Positions 22,201 to 30,689 of a DNA stretch of 64,000 bases are shown in pieces. Position numbers and translations under genes: made by a program. The notes under the pieces are model-generated. The model was not told where the DNA came from. It did not search any database and saw nothing but the letters and a program-made list of their open reading frames with translations. Numbering within the stretch: the stretch's first letter is position 1; every line of letters starts with the position of its first letter. Source of the DNA: Branchiostoma floridae (lineage: Eukaryota > Chordata > Leptocardii > Amphioxiformes > Branchiostomatidae); assembly GCF_000003815.2 (NCBI RefSeq), contig NC_049979.1, positions 16,801,933-16,865,932 of the forward strand, given 5' to 3'.

Positions 22201-24962
22201 NNNNNNNNNNNNNNNNNNNNNNNNNNNNNNNNNNNNNNNNNNNNNNNNNNNNNNNNNNNNNNNNNACAGGAGCCCCTATGCATAACTAATTGTTTTTTTA
22301 GAATCGCGGCAGCTCCTATTTTTCCGAAAGTAAAAAAAAAAAAAAACACAGCATCTTCCATTCAGAAGATTTTCATCATGAAATTACATGAAGCCATTCA
22401 ACAATTTCCAGTACGATAACTGGGTCCAAGTACCGTTATCAGCTCCTAGTGATGTGGATACATTTATCATTGCAGTGAACTTTTCTTTTATTCAAGTATG
22501 GCATGCGCTTTAATAATTATCATGCAGGTGCAGGTACTGTGTACTCTCCAAGCTGAGGTTAGGCTCCGGCTGTTTTTTAACGTTTTTTTAGTCTTTTCAT
22601 CGGGCTTTCTATTTTCTTTTATATCTTACTGTGTCAAAACCTACTGGCTGGCGTACTTCAAGAAAAATGACAAAATAGAAAGCCCGATAAAAACGACTAA
22701 AAAAACGTTTTAAAAAACAGCCAGAGCCTAACCTCTGCTTGGAGAGTAGGTACTGTATTTCTTTTCTGAAAAATTCCAGGACCAACAACTTAACTTGATG
22801 TGGCTTTATCTATATATTTCATTTCCTTCTTTGTTAAGTATATCCTCCTGCATACCTTTACTTTGTATGCAACAGCCAACGGGCGTAATCTTGTTGTGTT
22901 AGTGTTATAATTTCCTGCTTGTAGCGTGCGAGACCCGGAGGATAGGAGTTTCTACCTTGTTCGAGGGTTTCTTTTCGGGGGTCAGTGGTGATACACTGGT
23001 ACTGGGAGTGTTTTATTGGGCTAAAACTCTGGCAGTTTAAAGTTACTTACAATTTGAATGTACAAAGTTTACGTAATGAAAAAAGCACTAGAAGTACCTA
23101 CATTTGCTCGGGAAAAAATACATCACTTTTCTTTCCAGTACAGTGAGAGAAATGTTGCCACTATAGACATATGGCCACTATAGAAAAAATGCTGATCTAT
23201 TGACAAAGAGCAATAAGTTACACATAATTTTAGTACCCATTGATCTTTATTCATACAAAAATTGCACATGTAAGCCAATTGTTTAGATTTACAGTTCAAA
23301 TAATTATTACGAGAAATATTGATGAGAAAATAATCAATTTCGCCACTGTCAAACCTACGTATCAAAACTAAACGCAAACTGGCCATTTTTCCCGCGTTTT
23401 CCGCCAAGTAACATTTTCTCAAATGTCTCAACTAACCCTACCAAAGTTAACTCTGCCGAAAATGATTGATATCGCCATGCGGAATGTTGATTAATTCAAC
23501 GACAAAGACTTGTATTCTAACGTTCAATGCATGCGTACCGTCCGCTACCTCTCAAATGACCCTGTCTGAACTCTAAATCCTCGCAAACTACAATTCTAAA
23601 CCGGGCAAAGGGTGACACACACATGTATGGCCACTGTAAGGCTGTAATATGCATGTGTTTCTGTCTGTATATACGGCATTGGAAGCCAGCTTATGGATAT
23701 TAATTAGCATTCGTCTTCCTTGGCGCTGATTGGCTGGCTCTTTAAATTCAATTAACTCTTGTTTAAGCCCAGACTGCGCAGGTGTGAGGGGTCACTGGAG
23801 TTCACGGCAGGAGGCCGACAAGAAAACCAATTTCTCCTCAGAAAAGTGCTGAAATTAAGCATTTTAAAGTAGTTTATGCCAAACATTTTACTTGGATCAT
23901 TTTACCAACTATCTAATGCCTATCTACGCCAAATTTCAGGTCATTCCATTGTAATACCAGGTACAGTGGGCCAAAATATACCGTTTTGGTCAGAAGATAA
24001 CCTTTAAACATCAATAAAATCATTTTAGAGGCAGATATGAAAAAAATGCAAACTGGCAAATTTTTCCGTGTTTTCCGCCAAGTAACATTTACTCGATTGT
24101 CTTAACACACCCTACCAAAGTCAACTATGCCGAAAATGATTGATATTACCATGCGGAATGTTGGTTAATTCAACGACAAAGACTTGTATTCTAACGTTCA
24201 ATGCATGCGTACCGTCCGCTACCTCTCAAATGACCCTGTCTGAACTCCAAATCCTCGCAAACTACAATTTTAAACCGGGCAAAGGGTGACACACACATGT
24301 ATGGCCACTGTAAGGCTGTAATATGCATGTGTTTCTGTCTGTATATACGGCATTGGAAGCCAGCTTATGGATATTAATTAGCATTCGTTTTCCTCGGCGC
24401 TGATTGGCTGGCTCTTTAAATTCAATTAGCTATCGCGAAAGCCCAGGCTGCGCAGGTGTGTGGGGTCACTGCAGTTCACGGCAGGAGGCCGAAAGAAAAC
24501 CAATTTCCCTTCAGAAAAGTGCTGAAATTAAGCATTTTAAAGTGTTTAATGCCAAAAATTTTACTTGGATCATTTTACCAACTATCTAATGCCTATCTAC
24601 ACCAAATTTTAGGCCATTCCATTGTAAGACCAGGGTACAGTGGGGCAAAATACACCGTTTTGGTCAAAACATGACATTTTAACCTCAATAAAATCATTTT
24701 AAAGGCAGATATGAAAAAAATGAGAAAAACACCTAAGGGTATTGACCCACTCTACCCTTGTGCCAAATTTCAGATCATTCGGTCCAGGAACGGCGGAGAT
24801 GAATCACTTTAAAGATTTGACAGGAGAAAGAAAGAAAGAAAGAAACATTACGAATATAATATATTTCACCATACTATGTATGGCTGAAATATAACAATAG
24901 AGTGTAAAGCAGAGAGTTGTATTGTCCAGCTTTGACTCACCTGGTGACAGGTGTTCCTCCAT
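4035..24962 (-). CDS. AMPD: AMP deaminase (AMPD2/3-like), complete gene, 17 coding exons
   Basis: Adenosine-monophosphate deaminase converts AMP to IMP and ammonia in the cytosolic purine nucleotide cycle, normally as a zinc-dependent tetramer. Joining exons at 24941-24962, 15391-15676, 12994-13056, 11046-11175, 10472-10652, 10061-10295, 9752-9881, 9119-9250, 8012-8074, 7623-7754, 7160-7323, 6548-6674, 6198-6361, 5910-6030, 5514-5687, 4906-5016 and 4035-4229 gives 2430 nt, 809 aa plus stop, with every phase compatible. Visible hallmarks are the zinc-binding HIH (residues 353-355) in [14 protein letters not shown] (620-627) and the family signature SLSTDDP (695-701). The length fits vertebrate AMPDs. 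The N-terminal KEIA..LF and PYE.P motifs resemble AMPD2. One intron is GC-AG. Start choice: a short first exon with a good Kozak context (GACATGG) whose phase fits exon 2. The catalytic exons are near certain; exon 1 and the exon 2 acceptor are inference. Confidence 0.93.
4906..5016 (-). CDS. AMPD: AMPD exon 16
   Basis: Encodes [35 protein letters not shown], conserved C-terminal AMPD sequence. Phase 0 at both ends. Confidence 0.96.
5514..5687 (-). CDS. AMPD: AMPD exon 15 (SLSTDDP signature)
   Basis: Encodes [19 protein letters not shown] and the adenosine/AMP deaminase signature SLSTDDP (residues 695-701), which carries the metal-binding aspartate, then LQFHFTK. Phase 0 at both ends. Confidence 0.97.
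5910..6030 (-). CDS. AMPD: AMPD exon 14 (HCGEAG catalytic segment)
   Basis: Contains [20 protein letters not shown]; His622 and Glu625 lie in the family's active-site HxGE-type motif. Also [12 protein letters not shown]. Confidence 0.97.
6198..6361 (-). CDS. AMPD: AMPD exon 13
   Basis: Encodes [18 protein letters not shown], then [15 protein letters not shown] and LNHLRR, hallmark AMPD blocks. Ends in phase 2. Confidence 0.96.
6548..6674 (-). CDS. AMPD: AMPD exon 12
   Basis: Encodes [20 protein letters not shown] and the following [17 protein letters not shown], typical AMPD core. GT-AG flanks. Confidence 0.94.
7160..7323 (-). CDS. AMPD: AMPD exon 11
   Basis: Encodes [20 protein letters not shown] and [11 protein letters not shown], near-identical to vertebrate AMPD. 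It ends in phase 2 at a GTAAGT donor and the split codon (Tyr) is completed by exon 12. Confidence 0.96.
7399..7425 (+). promoter_or_regulatory. Triple AGGTCA nuclear-receptor half-site cluster (DR5 + DR4)
   Basis: Three perfect AGGTCA half-sites lie at 7399-7404, 7410-7415 and 7420-7425 in the same orientation, spaced by 5 then 4 bases. DR5 is the classical retinoic-acid-receptor/RXR spacing and DR4 the thyroid-hormone/LXR-RXR spacing. It lies in the AMPD intron between exons 10 and 11. Function is inference. Confidence 0.5.
7623..7754 (-). CDS. AMPD: AMPD exon 10
   Basis: Encodes [19 protein letters not shown] followed by [11 protein letters not shown], conserved AMPD core sequence. Phase 0 at both ends. 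Confidence 0.95.
8012..8074 (-). CDS. AMPD: AMPD exon 9
   Basis: 63-nt exon encoding [20 protein letters not shown] plus Ala, a conserved AMPD segment. Phase 0 at both ends with standard GT-AG flanks. Confidence 0.93.
8250..8510. repeat. Possible diverged SINE-like repeat
   Basis: Contains TTTCCCAAAGACATAATGTC followed by a stretch resembling the conserved tail of tRNA-derived SINEs common in marine invertebrates. Diverged; recognised from pattern only. Confidence 0.3.
8527..8857. mobile_element. 331-bp MITE
   Basis: Inverted termini AAGCTAGGGGCACAACCTGC (8527) and the complement of GCGGGTTGTGCCTTTAGCTT (ending 8857) match over about 25 bp. The interior is rich in CGTAC words. Located in the AMPD intron between exons 8 and 9. 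Confidence 0.7.
8873..9078. repeat. 206-bp inverted repeat adjoining the MITE
   Basis: Arms at 8873-8920 and 9031-9078 are complementary over about 48 bp with few mismatches (core GGACTTGGGGCACGCTTG), separated by an AT-rich loop with a long A-tract. An 8-base word ACCTTAAG occurs at 8522-8529 and 9075-9082, so the two foldbacks together may be one nested insertion. Confidence 0.6.
9119..9250 (-). CDS. AMPD: AMPD exon 8 (zinc-binding HxH)
   Basis: Starts [19 protein letters not shown]. The HIH pair (predicted residues 353 and 355) is the metal-ligand motif of the adenosine/AMP deaminase family. Phase 0 at both ends. Confidence 0.96.
9400..9545 (-). mobile_element. tRNA-derived SINE
   Basis: On the minus strand an A-box-like TAGCCCATTGGTTGG (9525-9540) is followed by a B-box-like GAGTTTGAATCC (9489-9500), the order and spacing of a pol III promoter. 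The body then runs to about 9400. Same strand as AMPD, in its intron. Confidence 0.5.
9752..9881 (-). CDS. AMPD: AMPD exon 7
   Basis: Encodes [25 protein letters not shown] and [10 protein letters not shown], a highly conserved AMPD block that leads directly into the zinc-site exon. Confidence 0.95.
10061..10295 (-). CDS. AMPD: AMPD exon 6
   Basis: Contains [24 protein letters not shown] and the end of LIADGPI, all recognisable AMPD segments just before the catalytic barrel. Phase joins exons 5 and 7 exactly. Confidence 0.92.
10472..10652 (-). CDS. AMPD: AMPD exon 5
   Basis: Begins [13 protein letters not shown] and includes ALYIRKKYM, as in vertebrate AMPDs, then a variable acidic linker. 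Donor GTGCAT, phase 1. Confidence 0.9.
10786..11023. mobile_element. 238-bp MITE next to the GC donor of AMPD intron 4
   Basis: Termini TAATACCCTTGTCACATT (10786) and AAATGTGACGGGTATTA (ending 11023) are inverted copies with small differences. Its right end lies about 21 bp from the non-canonical donor of exon 4. Confidence 0.65.
10905..10957 (+). repeat. Retroelement-tail-like motif
   Basis: TACCTTGTACAATTGTTGTG then CAATAAAGTTATTATTAT resembles the 3' ends of CR1/L2-type LINEs in marine invertebrates. It sits inside the 10786-11023 foldback, so it may instead be MITE interior. Confidence 0.25.
11046..11175 (-). CDS. AMPD: AMPD exon 4, ends at a GC donor
   Basis: Encodes 43 residues ending [13 protein letters not shown], the start of the conserved AMPD core. 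Continuity with the next exon (VPLSDVQ) requires the donor GGG|GCAAGT, i.e. GC instead of GT; the nearest GT would leave the wrong phase. The acceptor region has tandem AGs at 11176 and 11169. Confidence 0.88.
11176..12993. other. AMPD intron 3, nothing recognised
   Basis: Non-coding interval between exons 3 and 4. I see no further repeat or exon that I can support. Confidence 0.5.
12994..13056 (-). CDS. AMPD: AMPD exon 3, symmetric 63-nt exon
   Basis: Encodes a basic, charged 21-residue stretch ([20 protein letters not shown] plus a split codon). The acceptor follows a pyrimidine-rich run and the donor is GTGAGT. Both ends are phase 2, so the exon can be included or skipped without changing frame. 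It lies in the variable linker before the catalytic core. Confidence 0.6.
13057..15390. other. AMPD intron 2
   Basis: Holds the possible alternative exon at 14849-14919. The remainder shows no supported coding frame; TGTACATG-rich AT sequence. Confidence 0.45.
14849..14919 (-). other. Possible alternative AMPD exon (71 nt)
   Basis: Bounded by a good acceptor (TTTTCCAG) and a GTGAGT donor. It starts needing one base, exactly what exon 1 supplies, and then encodes [20 protein letters not shown] with no stop, ending in phase 0. It cannot follow exon 2 (stop after three codons). It could join exon 4 in frame if the inner acceptor ending at 11168 is used. This is inference from phase; I do not recognise the peptide. 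Confidence 0.3.
15391..15676 (-). CDS. AMPD: AMPD exon 2 (N-terminal regulatory region)
   Basis: Encodes the N-terminal region with [19 protein letters not shown] and [11 protein letters not shown], which aligns by eye with the N-terminus of vertebrate AMPD2. The donor is GTGAGT, phase 2. A second acceptor at 15734 keeps the same reading frame open but needs an upstream exon ending in phase 0. Confidence 0.82.
20499..20600. repeat. 41-bp tandem repeat, about 2.5 copies
   Basis: Units starting TACATCAGAT at 20499, 20540 and 20581 repeat with a period of 41 bases. Each has a TACAAACAGAT core; the last unit is truncated. Confidence 0.75.
20638..20923. mobile_element. hAT-type MITE with intact 8-bp target duplication
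   Basis: 286-bp element with inverted termini TAGTGGTGCGTACCG and CGGTACGCACCACTA, flanked by identical 8-bp copies GTCATAGA at 20630-20637 and 20924-20931. An 8-bp duplication plus termini of this form is diagnostic of the hAT superfamily. The interior is built of GGTTCAGGTCCGG-like words in both orientations; no transposase. Confidence 0.85.
21643..22265. other. Assembly gap (623 N)
   Basis: Run of N. ORFs reported through it are artefacts. It lies within a repeat element, the usual reason for such gaps. Confidence 0.99.
22541..22748. mobile_element. Hairpin element with 8-bp flanking duplication
   Basis: Long near-perfect inverted repeat: left arm from TACTCTCCAAGC, right arm ending GCTTGGAGAGTA, arms about 80 bp, loop about 50 bp. 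Flanked by GGTACTGT at 22533-22540 and 22749-22756. Shares the TCTCCAAGC..AGA terminal word with elements at 50241 and 63451. Confidence 0.75.
23368..24715. repeat. 674-bp tandem duplication
   Basis: Two adjacent copies, about 23368-24041 and 24042-24715, with a period of 674 bases (CGTTCAATGC recurs at 23521 and 24195). The copies are highly similar with scattered substitutions. Each carries a CCAAT-type GATTGGCTGG and the CAATAAAATCATTTTA tail. Confidence 0.85.
24828..24846 (+). repeat. (GAAA)n microsatellite in element copy A
   Basis: Short GAAA tract at the same place as in the element copy ending at 58489. Confidence 0.8.
24941..24962 (-). CDS. AMPD: AMPD exon 1 (start codon exon)
   Basis: Encodes MEEHLSP plus one base of the next codon. 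The ATG is at 24960-24962 (minus) in a GACATGG context, and the exon ends at a strong GTGAGT donor (first intron base 24940). The 5' UTR runs upstream towards about 25.2 kb. The phase-1 end fits the acceptor at 15676 (strong pyrimidine tract) but not the alternative acceptor at 15734. No transcript evidence, so this exon is the least certain of the gene. Confidence 0.55.
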
Positions 24963-27900
24963 GTCCTGTCCTACAGGTGCAGCAGGTGTGCAGAAGGAAG
25001 GTGGAGAGGAAAGTTACAACAAGGAGGTTCTTGGAGATAATAAGTCACCTAGCTAAGTCACAGCGACAGCAGTTGGGAAGGAAAACCATAGAGAGACCGT
25101 GTGAACTGTTGTGCGGTAAAGAAATACTAGGCTTTCTTTGTTCCTTCCTCCTTGAACGATCCTGCAAACCCGCAGGCAAGGCCAAACAGCAGCTCCTTTA
25201 GCTGCGAGCTCAGACGACTGCTATAAACAAGGTCTCCTACGTAACCACGTATGGTGAACTGCACTTACAGATTAGGTACTCCAAACTTTAGACTAAATAC
25301 AAATATGGGGAGGTTAAAGATTAATCATGGCAAAAATGGGAGGGGTGAACTGTGGCATAGATGCCGTTTGTCAACAACTGAGTTCAGCTCTCACCTGTAC
25401 CAGTAGTTTGTGTCTCTTGTTCCCTGCTCGCCATCCGAATGAGCTTTGGTCTGGATTTATTGAACTCCATCTTTGTCTCCGTATGTCAGACGTATCTAAA
25501 GACGGTTAACTGGTTAAATTAGGTCAATAAATAAAGTTGGAATGTTGTTGTTTTGGAAGGTGGCGACGTTCAGGAAGTTCCCCTGGCCGCCATTTTATTG
25601 TTTTCGAAAGATCGGTAAATCCAAACGAAACATAGACTAATGACACGTCTACAATCATTTGTGATGACTGTTTGTGCATATCAATCATACAATAAATATG
25701 TTTGTTTATTTCGTATGGAATTTATTGTGAATATATGAAATATATACGGTACTTATGACATTAAATATATTATGACCACTGTTTGACGTTTTGATGCGCT
25801 CAATCATGGCGGGAGATTTTGAAGTCAGGTGCGCGATTCATTCGCGGCAAATACACAGCACCATATTCATACTAGTAGATTAAAGGATATCGAGTCGAAA
25901 AGACAAAGAATAACTGCCAGGGAAACATTCTGCTTGAACTGTATTGGTGAGTATGAATACCCGTTTCGGGATGTGTGGGGCATCAACATGGAGGAGACAG
26001 AGAGACGATACCGTATTCAAAGATCTCGCAGTTATGTTTTCTCGTCATCTTGGCAGTTGTGATTTATTTTGTTCGCTATAAACTCTGTAGCTTAGGTTTC
26101 CAATAAATTTCAAAAAATCTAAATCAGAGCAAATAGTATATCAAATCAATGTTAATTGCTGACTTGGTAGATGATTTTACGATACATTTCTTACGCTCAG
26201 GATAAAGTTCGTAAAAACGTCATGAGTAGAAGCGCCATCTCACAACCTTGACTAGCAGTACAGGATAGAGCACGAACACGAGCTACTCTCCGATCATCTG
26301 AGAAGCACAGAAAAAATGGCAGCCTTCTCATTGTTCCATCTTGTAAAGGAGAAAGGCAAATAATGCAAGGGTGTTATATAACAGCATATCCCAATACATG
26401 CAACAAATAACGCTACTTTCACCACAAACAAACCGCCGTGAATTGACGAAACAACACACAGTAACGTTACCTGTCACAATCACTCATTTCAACATTCATT
26501 GACTTAGATTATCAACTTATGCATATCAATTTTACTCTTCTTACATTTAAAGATGTACACGTATGTGTTGAGATTTACAACACTTGACAAATTCTCCAAG
26601 AAAAAAATGTGTAACGATGTAACACTTGGATAACGGTTGGACAGAAGTGAAATACGTAAAATCATAAACAATATCACGTTACATATCAAATAAGCATGCA
26701 TAATACATTGTACACTCACTTGCTTGCTTATATAAAAAAATCTATATATCTGCCTATATCCTGCTTGCTTATGTCTTTTTCTTTCCTTGGTCATGGTTTT
26801 CAGAAATGAGAGTTGCTCAATGATTGACAAGAACCTACTGATAGATGCATACTGAGTTAGGCCCAATGTAACGTTCTTTAATGTTTCATATCCAATCAGT
26901 GTGACCCACTTGTATACCTTTTCATACTTTTGCATTCATTGTTTTTTTTTTAAATCATTAGAATGCCTGAATGGCATTGGAATCATTACGTACATTCTCA
27001 TGTGCAGAAGTGCCTTTTTGTCTGTCTAGTATCTATTGACGTTTCTATGGAGATAATGACGTCATCATAATAAAGTGGCTTGCCACCTGCGAGGCAACGT
27101 GACTCTCGGTGTTAATTACTAGTAATAGGTAGTGCTGTCACGCTGTCTCTGAAGAGAGGTTCTCCTTCAGTCTGTTCTACAGGAGGATGATTCGGGTAGT
27201 GTGTGAAATAATAAGATACAGCAAGTAAATTTTATGTATCTACTTGCTGTAAATATATTTATATATTTCTTTGCTGTCACACCGAGCAAAACTTATAAAT
27301 ACTATTGTCTACATTATGGCTGAGCCGTTTTTATAACTGAAATATAGACAGTTTCAATCCATGGAATTCGTGTCAATTTTGAAATATGAGTAGTGATCGT
27401 GACAGGTAAATTTAAGCATCTGTTGAGACCGGTACCACTTGTTTTCTTCTGTAAGAACAAATCTATAGAGACAGGTTGGTTGATCGTCTAACAAGTGCTG
27501 ATCATTACTTTGTAAGAAATGACTCCCCGTCTCATTTATTTCTTCATCCTTCAGCACACTCATTCTAATTCACCAAAACACCATCTATACTTTCATCCAC
27601 ACTTTCAATATTTCATCCATTCATGGTTTCCACTCCTCACGCACAAACAAACACCTGCAAATACCCAACGCACTGACTCATACCATTGTGGACTAGATAG
27701 GAAGGTGGTCTATTGTACAAAGGATGGAACGCTCGGTTAATCTCCTTTCTCTGTCAACATTTGGAGAAACTTGATACATAATTGTCTTCCTTCTGTCCCC
27801 GGAAATTCGGCACAGGAATGTGACTCAATCACCAAAGTTCCCCCTTACAAAGAAAGTCGTATTTGTGAGGATACTACGTAACTTGTCCTTGACTGGCCTT

Positions 27901-28773
27901 GAGTACCTAAAACATACTTCCCACTTGTCGACTCTTGCCATTTGATGTGGGTTTCAACTACGCGTTGTAGACTAGCTTCGACTCAAGTAGACCTGATTGT
28001 GGTCTTGCAAGCCTTGAATGTATTGTTATTGACAACGTTTCACTTGGCAAAATTCACATGGACAACTATTATCTATCAAGAATAGCGATGGGGTGGTAAC
28101 GAAAATAGCGGTGGGGCGGTTCGATTGTTCAAGTTGGTCCGATTGGAATATAACTACGTCTATTTGGCGTGAATGTTCATTTTGAGGTTATTAAAAAAAA
28201 CACTGGCCATGCCGAAAGAGAAAAAAAAAAGTGAAGTGTAATAGAATACGTTTTGTTGCATCTCCGTTTTCTTTCTGCACAATAGTTGCTTGCATATTGA
28301 ACATTGCTATGTCCTTTCAGTCTACAATTTGAACATGATTTCTTGTATTTGAAGAGACCTAGTACCTGTCCTCGTGTCTCGTTCATCAAAAGATGATAAA
28401 GTACTACTGTATTGCTATAATCAGGTCCGGACATGGACCTGATCGTCTGGACCTGAACGTATTTGTGAGCCTCTAGCGCACTCTCTCTTGACAGGATCAC
28501 ATTTACTAGCACTCATCAAACTAAAAAGACAAATGTCTTCTCATGAAACTAAAACAAACAAACAAACAGAATTGTTATTAAAGCCTACCGCCTTTCATAT
28601 TTCGGAAGTTTTGATGACAAGAGAAAGTGGAAATCATAGGATTTAGTTGGATGGGGGAAGGGGAGTGCTCACATGTTCCATGGCCATTGTCTAAGCCAGT
28701 GCATCGTGTACTTCCTTGTTCCACCGTTTCGTCCTTTGTCAGACTTTGTGTTAATTTCCACTGCAGTTAAGTT

Positions 28774-29106
28774 TTGACACAGGTTTCCTGTGAAGATAAG
28801 ACTCCAGTGATGCACATCCTGATACACGTACGTCATGACGTCACTGGGGAAACTCTCCTGTCCCTAATCACTCCAACAGACACAGCTGACCCAAGTTCAT
28901 CGACAATGTTCGCGCAGATTTTCTATTCGTTCTATCACGTTGTTGACGACCTCTCTGAGTCTGATACGTTTAATTCTGAGGTTATCCCTTCCCTTCAACC
29001 ACCACTTGAATGGCTTAATGATGATACCAGCTTGAGGGAAAAGTACCGTTGTCTTCGCACCTGTTGTTTAGAATTACCTCTGACGTCACAGGGAGTTCCG
29101 TGGTAG
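28774..29106 (+). CDS. Hypothetical ORF, 110 aa
   Basis: Uninterrupted frame from ATG with a composition more protein-like than nearby frames: segments such as THILIH-like MHILIHVRHDVTGETLLSL, FYHVVDDLSESD and PPLEWLNDDTSLREKY. No signal peptide or domain recognised. It could be a single-exon gene, an exon with an acceptor just upstream (GACACAG), or chance. Confidence 0.27.
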   Translation: MTQVSCEDKTPVMHILIHVRHDVTGETLLSLITPTDTADPSSSTMFAQIFYSFYHVVDDLSESDTFNSEVIPSLQPPLEWLNDDTSLREKYRCLRTCCLELPLTSQGVPW

Positions 29107-29750
29107 GTCCCCATGTCAGAGTAACCTCATCCATCTGTCTGCAGGTCTGAGATCAGGGGATAAGAACGATAAGAACCAGGCCTGGTGATGATTAACAGGT
29201 GCCCGGGTCGTCACCACTGACGTGTGGTCGTCCTGGGGTCGTGCTTGGGAAAGGGGGCTCCTTCAGTCTCTACCACTCCCGCCTGGCCGACCGATAGTAG
29301 AATTAAATAACTTTGGCCAAGTTAGGAATAAAAGCCTAGTAGGAGTTGATTGGCCTAGGAGTGCTGGCCCACCGGCCTGGCTTCGGTCGCAAACTGTCCT
29401 CCTCTGGTGTGATTTCTGTATTATTTGACCAGCTTTTATTTTTTTCCCAGTGACCTGTAAAGCCTGGTAGAGGCTCACTAAAAAGTGCGACTGCAAAGGA
29501 GGTTTTTACCTTGCTCGGGCCCAACGTAACTATAACCTACATAAGAACGCCCATCCTCGCTCTGTCAGCGTTGTACTGATGCGGTTTTCTGCAGGCCTTC
29601 CTATGGGGTTGCGGGGATCGTAGAATTCGGCAAAAAAAATCGGGAAATTGGCCAGGGGAGCCAGTCCATGCCAAGGTAGAGAGTCTAAATGTTTCCCCGA
29701 CCGACCAACTCCTCTGGTAGCAAAACTCCATTGGCAAATCATTCTTCGTA

Positions 29751-30689
29751 CGAGGGTGCTTCAAAAAGTAATGTCACTAGTTTTGTAACAGGCTCATTTT
29801 TTCCTCGAATGAGATGAAATTTGGCACAAATGTAAAGGCATATATTCTCTTGAGATTAAAATATCTCAATTTGTTTTTTGTTCACATTTTTATGAGCAAC
29901 TGAGTTGATTTCAAGATAAGGCATACCCCTGGAAGTTTGTCAGAAGATCTGTTCCTCTAGATCTGACCCTCTTATAACTACTGTAGGAAGCCAAAATTTC
30001 ACCTGTATAATAAATAAGGTCTCTGTAAGTTACATGCTTATTTTCATATCTGAACTCCCAATGGTTCATCTTTTACTGCTGCTGGAAAGGAGCGAGTTAC
30101 TATATTACAGGCAGTTTGATTAATAGCCAAATACGTGGTTCGTTTATCAAAGGTTTTATAGACTAATTTTCCATCAACCAAAAGATACGAAACTTGGCAC
30201 AGTTATCGGTTGTTTCAAGACCAAGAAGTGTGCAAAGTTTGATTTCTTTCTGTCTATTGAAAAGTCCACTACAGAAACTTTAATCAGCCCACCCCTGATT
30301 AACGGCACTGATGACTGGGGTCATACCTCACTTCACCCAAGGAACGAAAAAAGAAAACATGATTGGATTTCAAAGGTGAACATGTGCATGTGCCTTATGA
30401 AGAAATAGAACTTGATACATGTGCAATTTCAGCGTCATACAATAGCTACAAGTGAGTTAAGGACATTATCAATTGCACATAAATTGAACCTCTAATTTCT
30501 TTCGACGGGATAACAAGGGTGTGGTCAGCTAGAACTCAAGTCAGTCACTCATAAAAATGTGAACAACAAAGTGAGCTATATCAATCTCAAAAGGAGATAT
30601 GGCTTTACCTTTGTGTCAAATTTCAACTCATTCGAGGAAAAAATGAGCCTGTTATGAAACTAGTGACATTACTTTTTGAAGCAGCCTCG
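29751..30689. mobile_element. Mariner/Tc1-like non-autonomous element
   Basis: 939 bp with inverted ends CGAGGGTGCTTCAAAAAGTA and its counterpart ACTTTTTGAAGCAGCCTCG, flanked by TA dinucleotides (29749-29750, 30690-30691), the duplication typical of Tc1/mariner. Long arms of about 150 bp remain complementary. The interior has no transposase frame. Confidence 0.8.

Larger units (their letters stand above)
21577..24895. mobile_element. Unclassified non-autonomous element (copy A, spans gap)
   Basis: Starts ACTAGAAAGGCCGACATTTG and ends ATGGCTGAAATATAACAA, the same ends as the element at 56817-58489. Subterminal inverted repeat CATATTTCAGCCAT / ATGGCTGAAATAT. The last 230 bp, including a GAAA microsatellite, match the other copy. 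Interrupted by the assembly gap, and the 22541-22748 hairpin element lies inside it, so these may be two copies rather than one. Confidence 0.6.
15677..24940. other. AMPD intron 1 (about 9.3 kb)
   Basis: Large first intron containing a C-tract (16010-16023), small tandem repeats, a hAT-type MITE, an assembly gap, a hairpin element and a long unclassified element. Large first introns often carry regulatory DNA, but no specific site is claimed. Confidence 0.5.

Noticed and set aside
21501-22419. Long ORFs of 230-286 codons on both strands
   Set aside because: They run through the N gap; the X residues are not sequence.
24917-25201. 94-codon plus-strand ORF
   Set aside because: Antisense to the proposed AMPD first exon and 5' UTR; no domain.
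25806-25828. ATGGCGGGAGATTTTG followed by a GTGCGC donor, as first exon of a divergent plus-strand gene
   Set aside because: No downstream exon could be found to join it.
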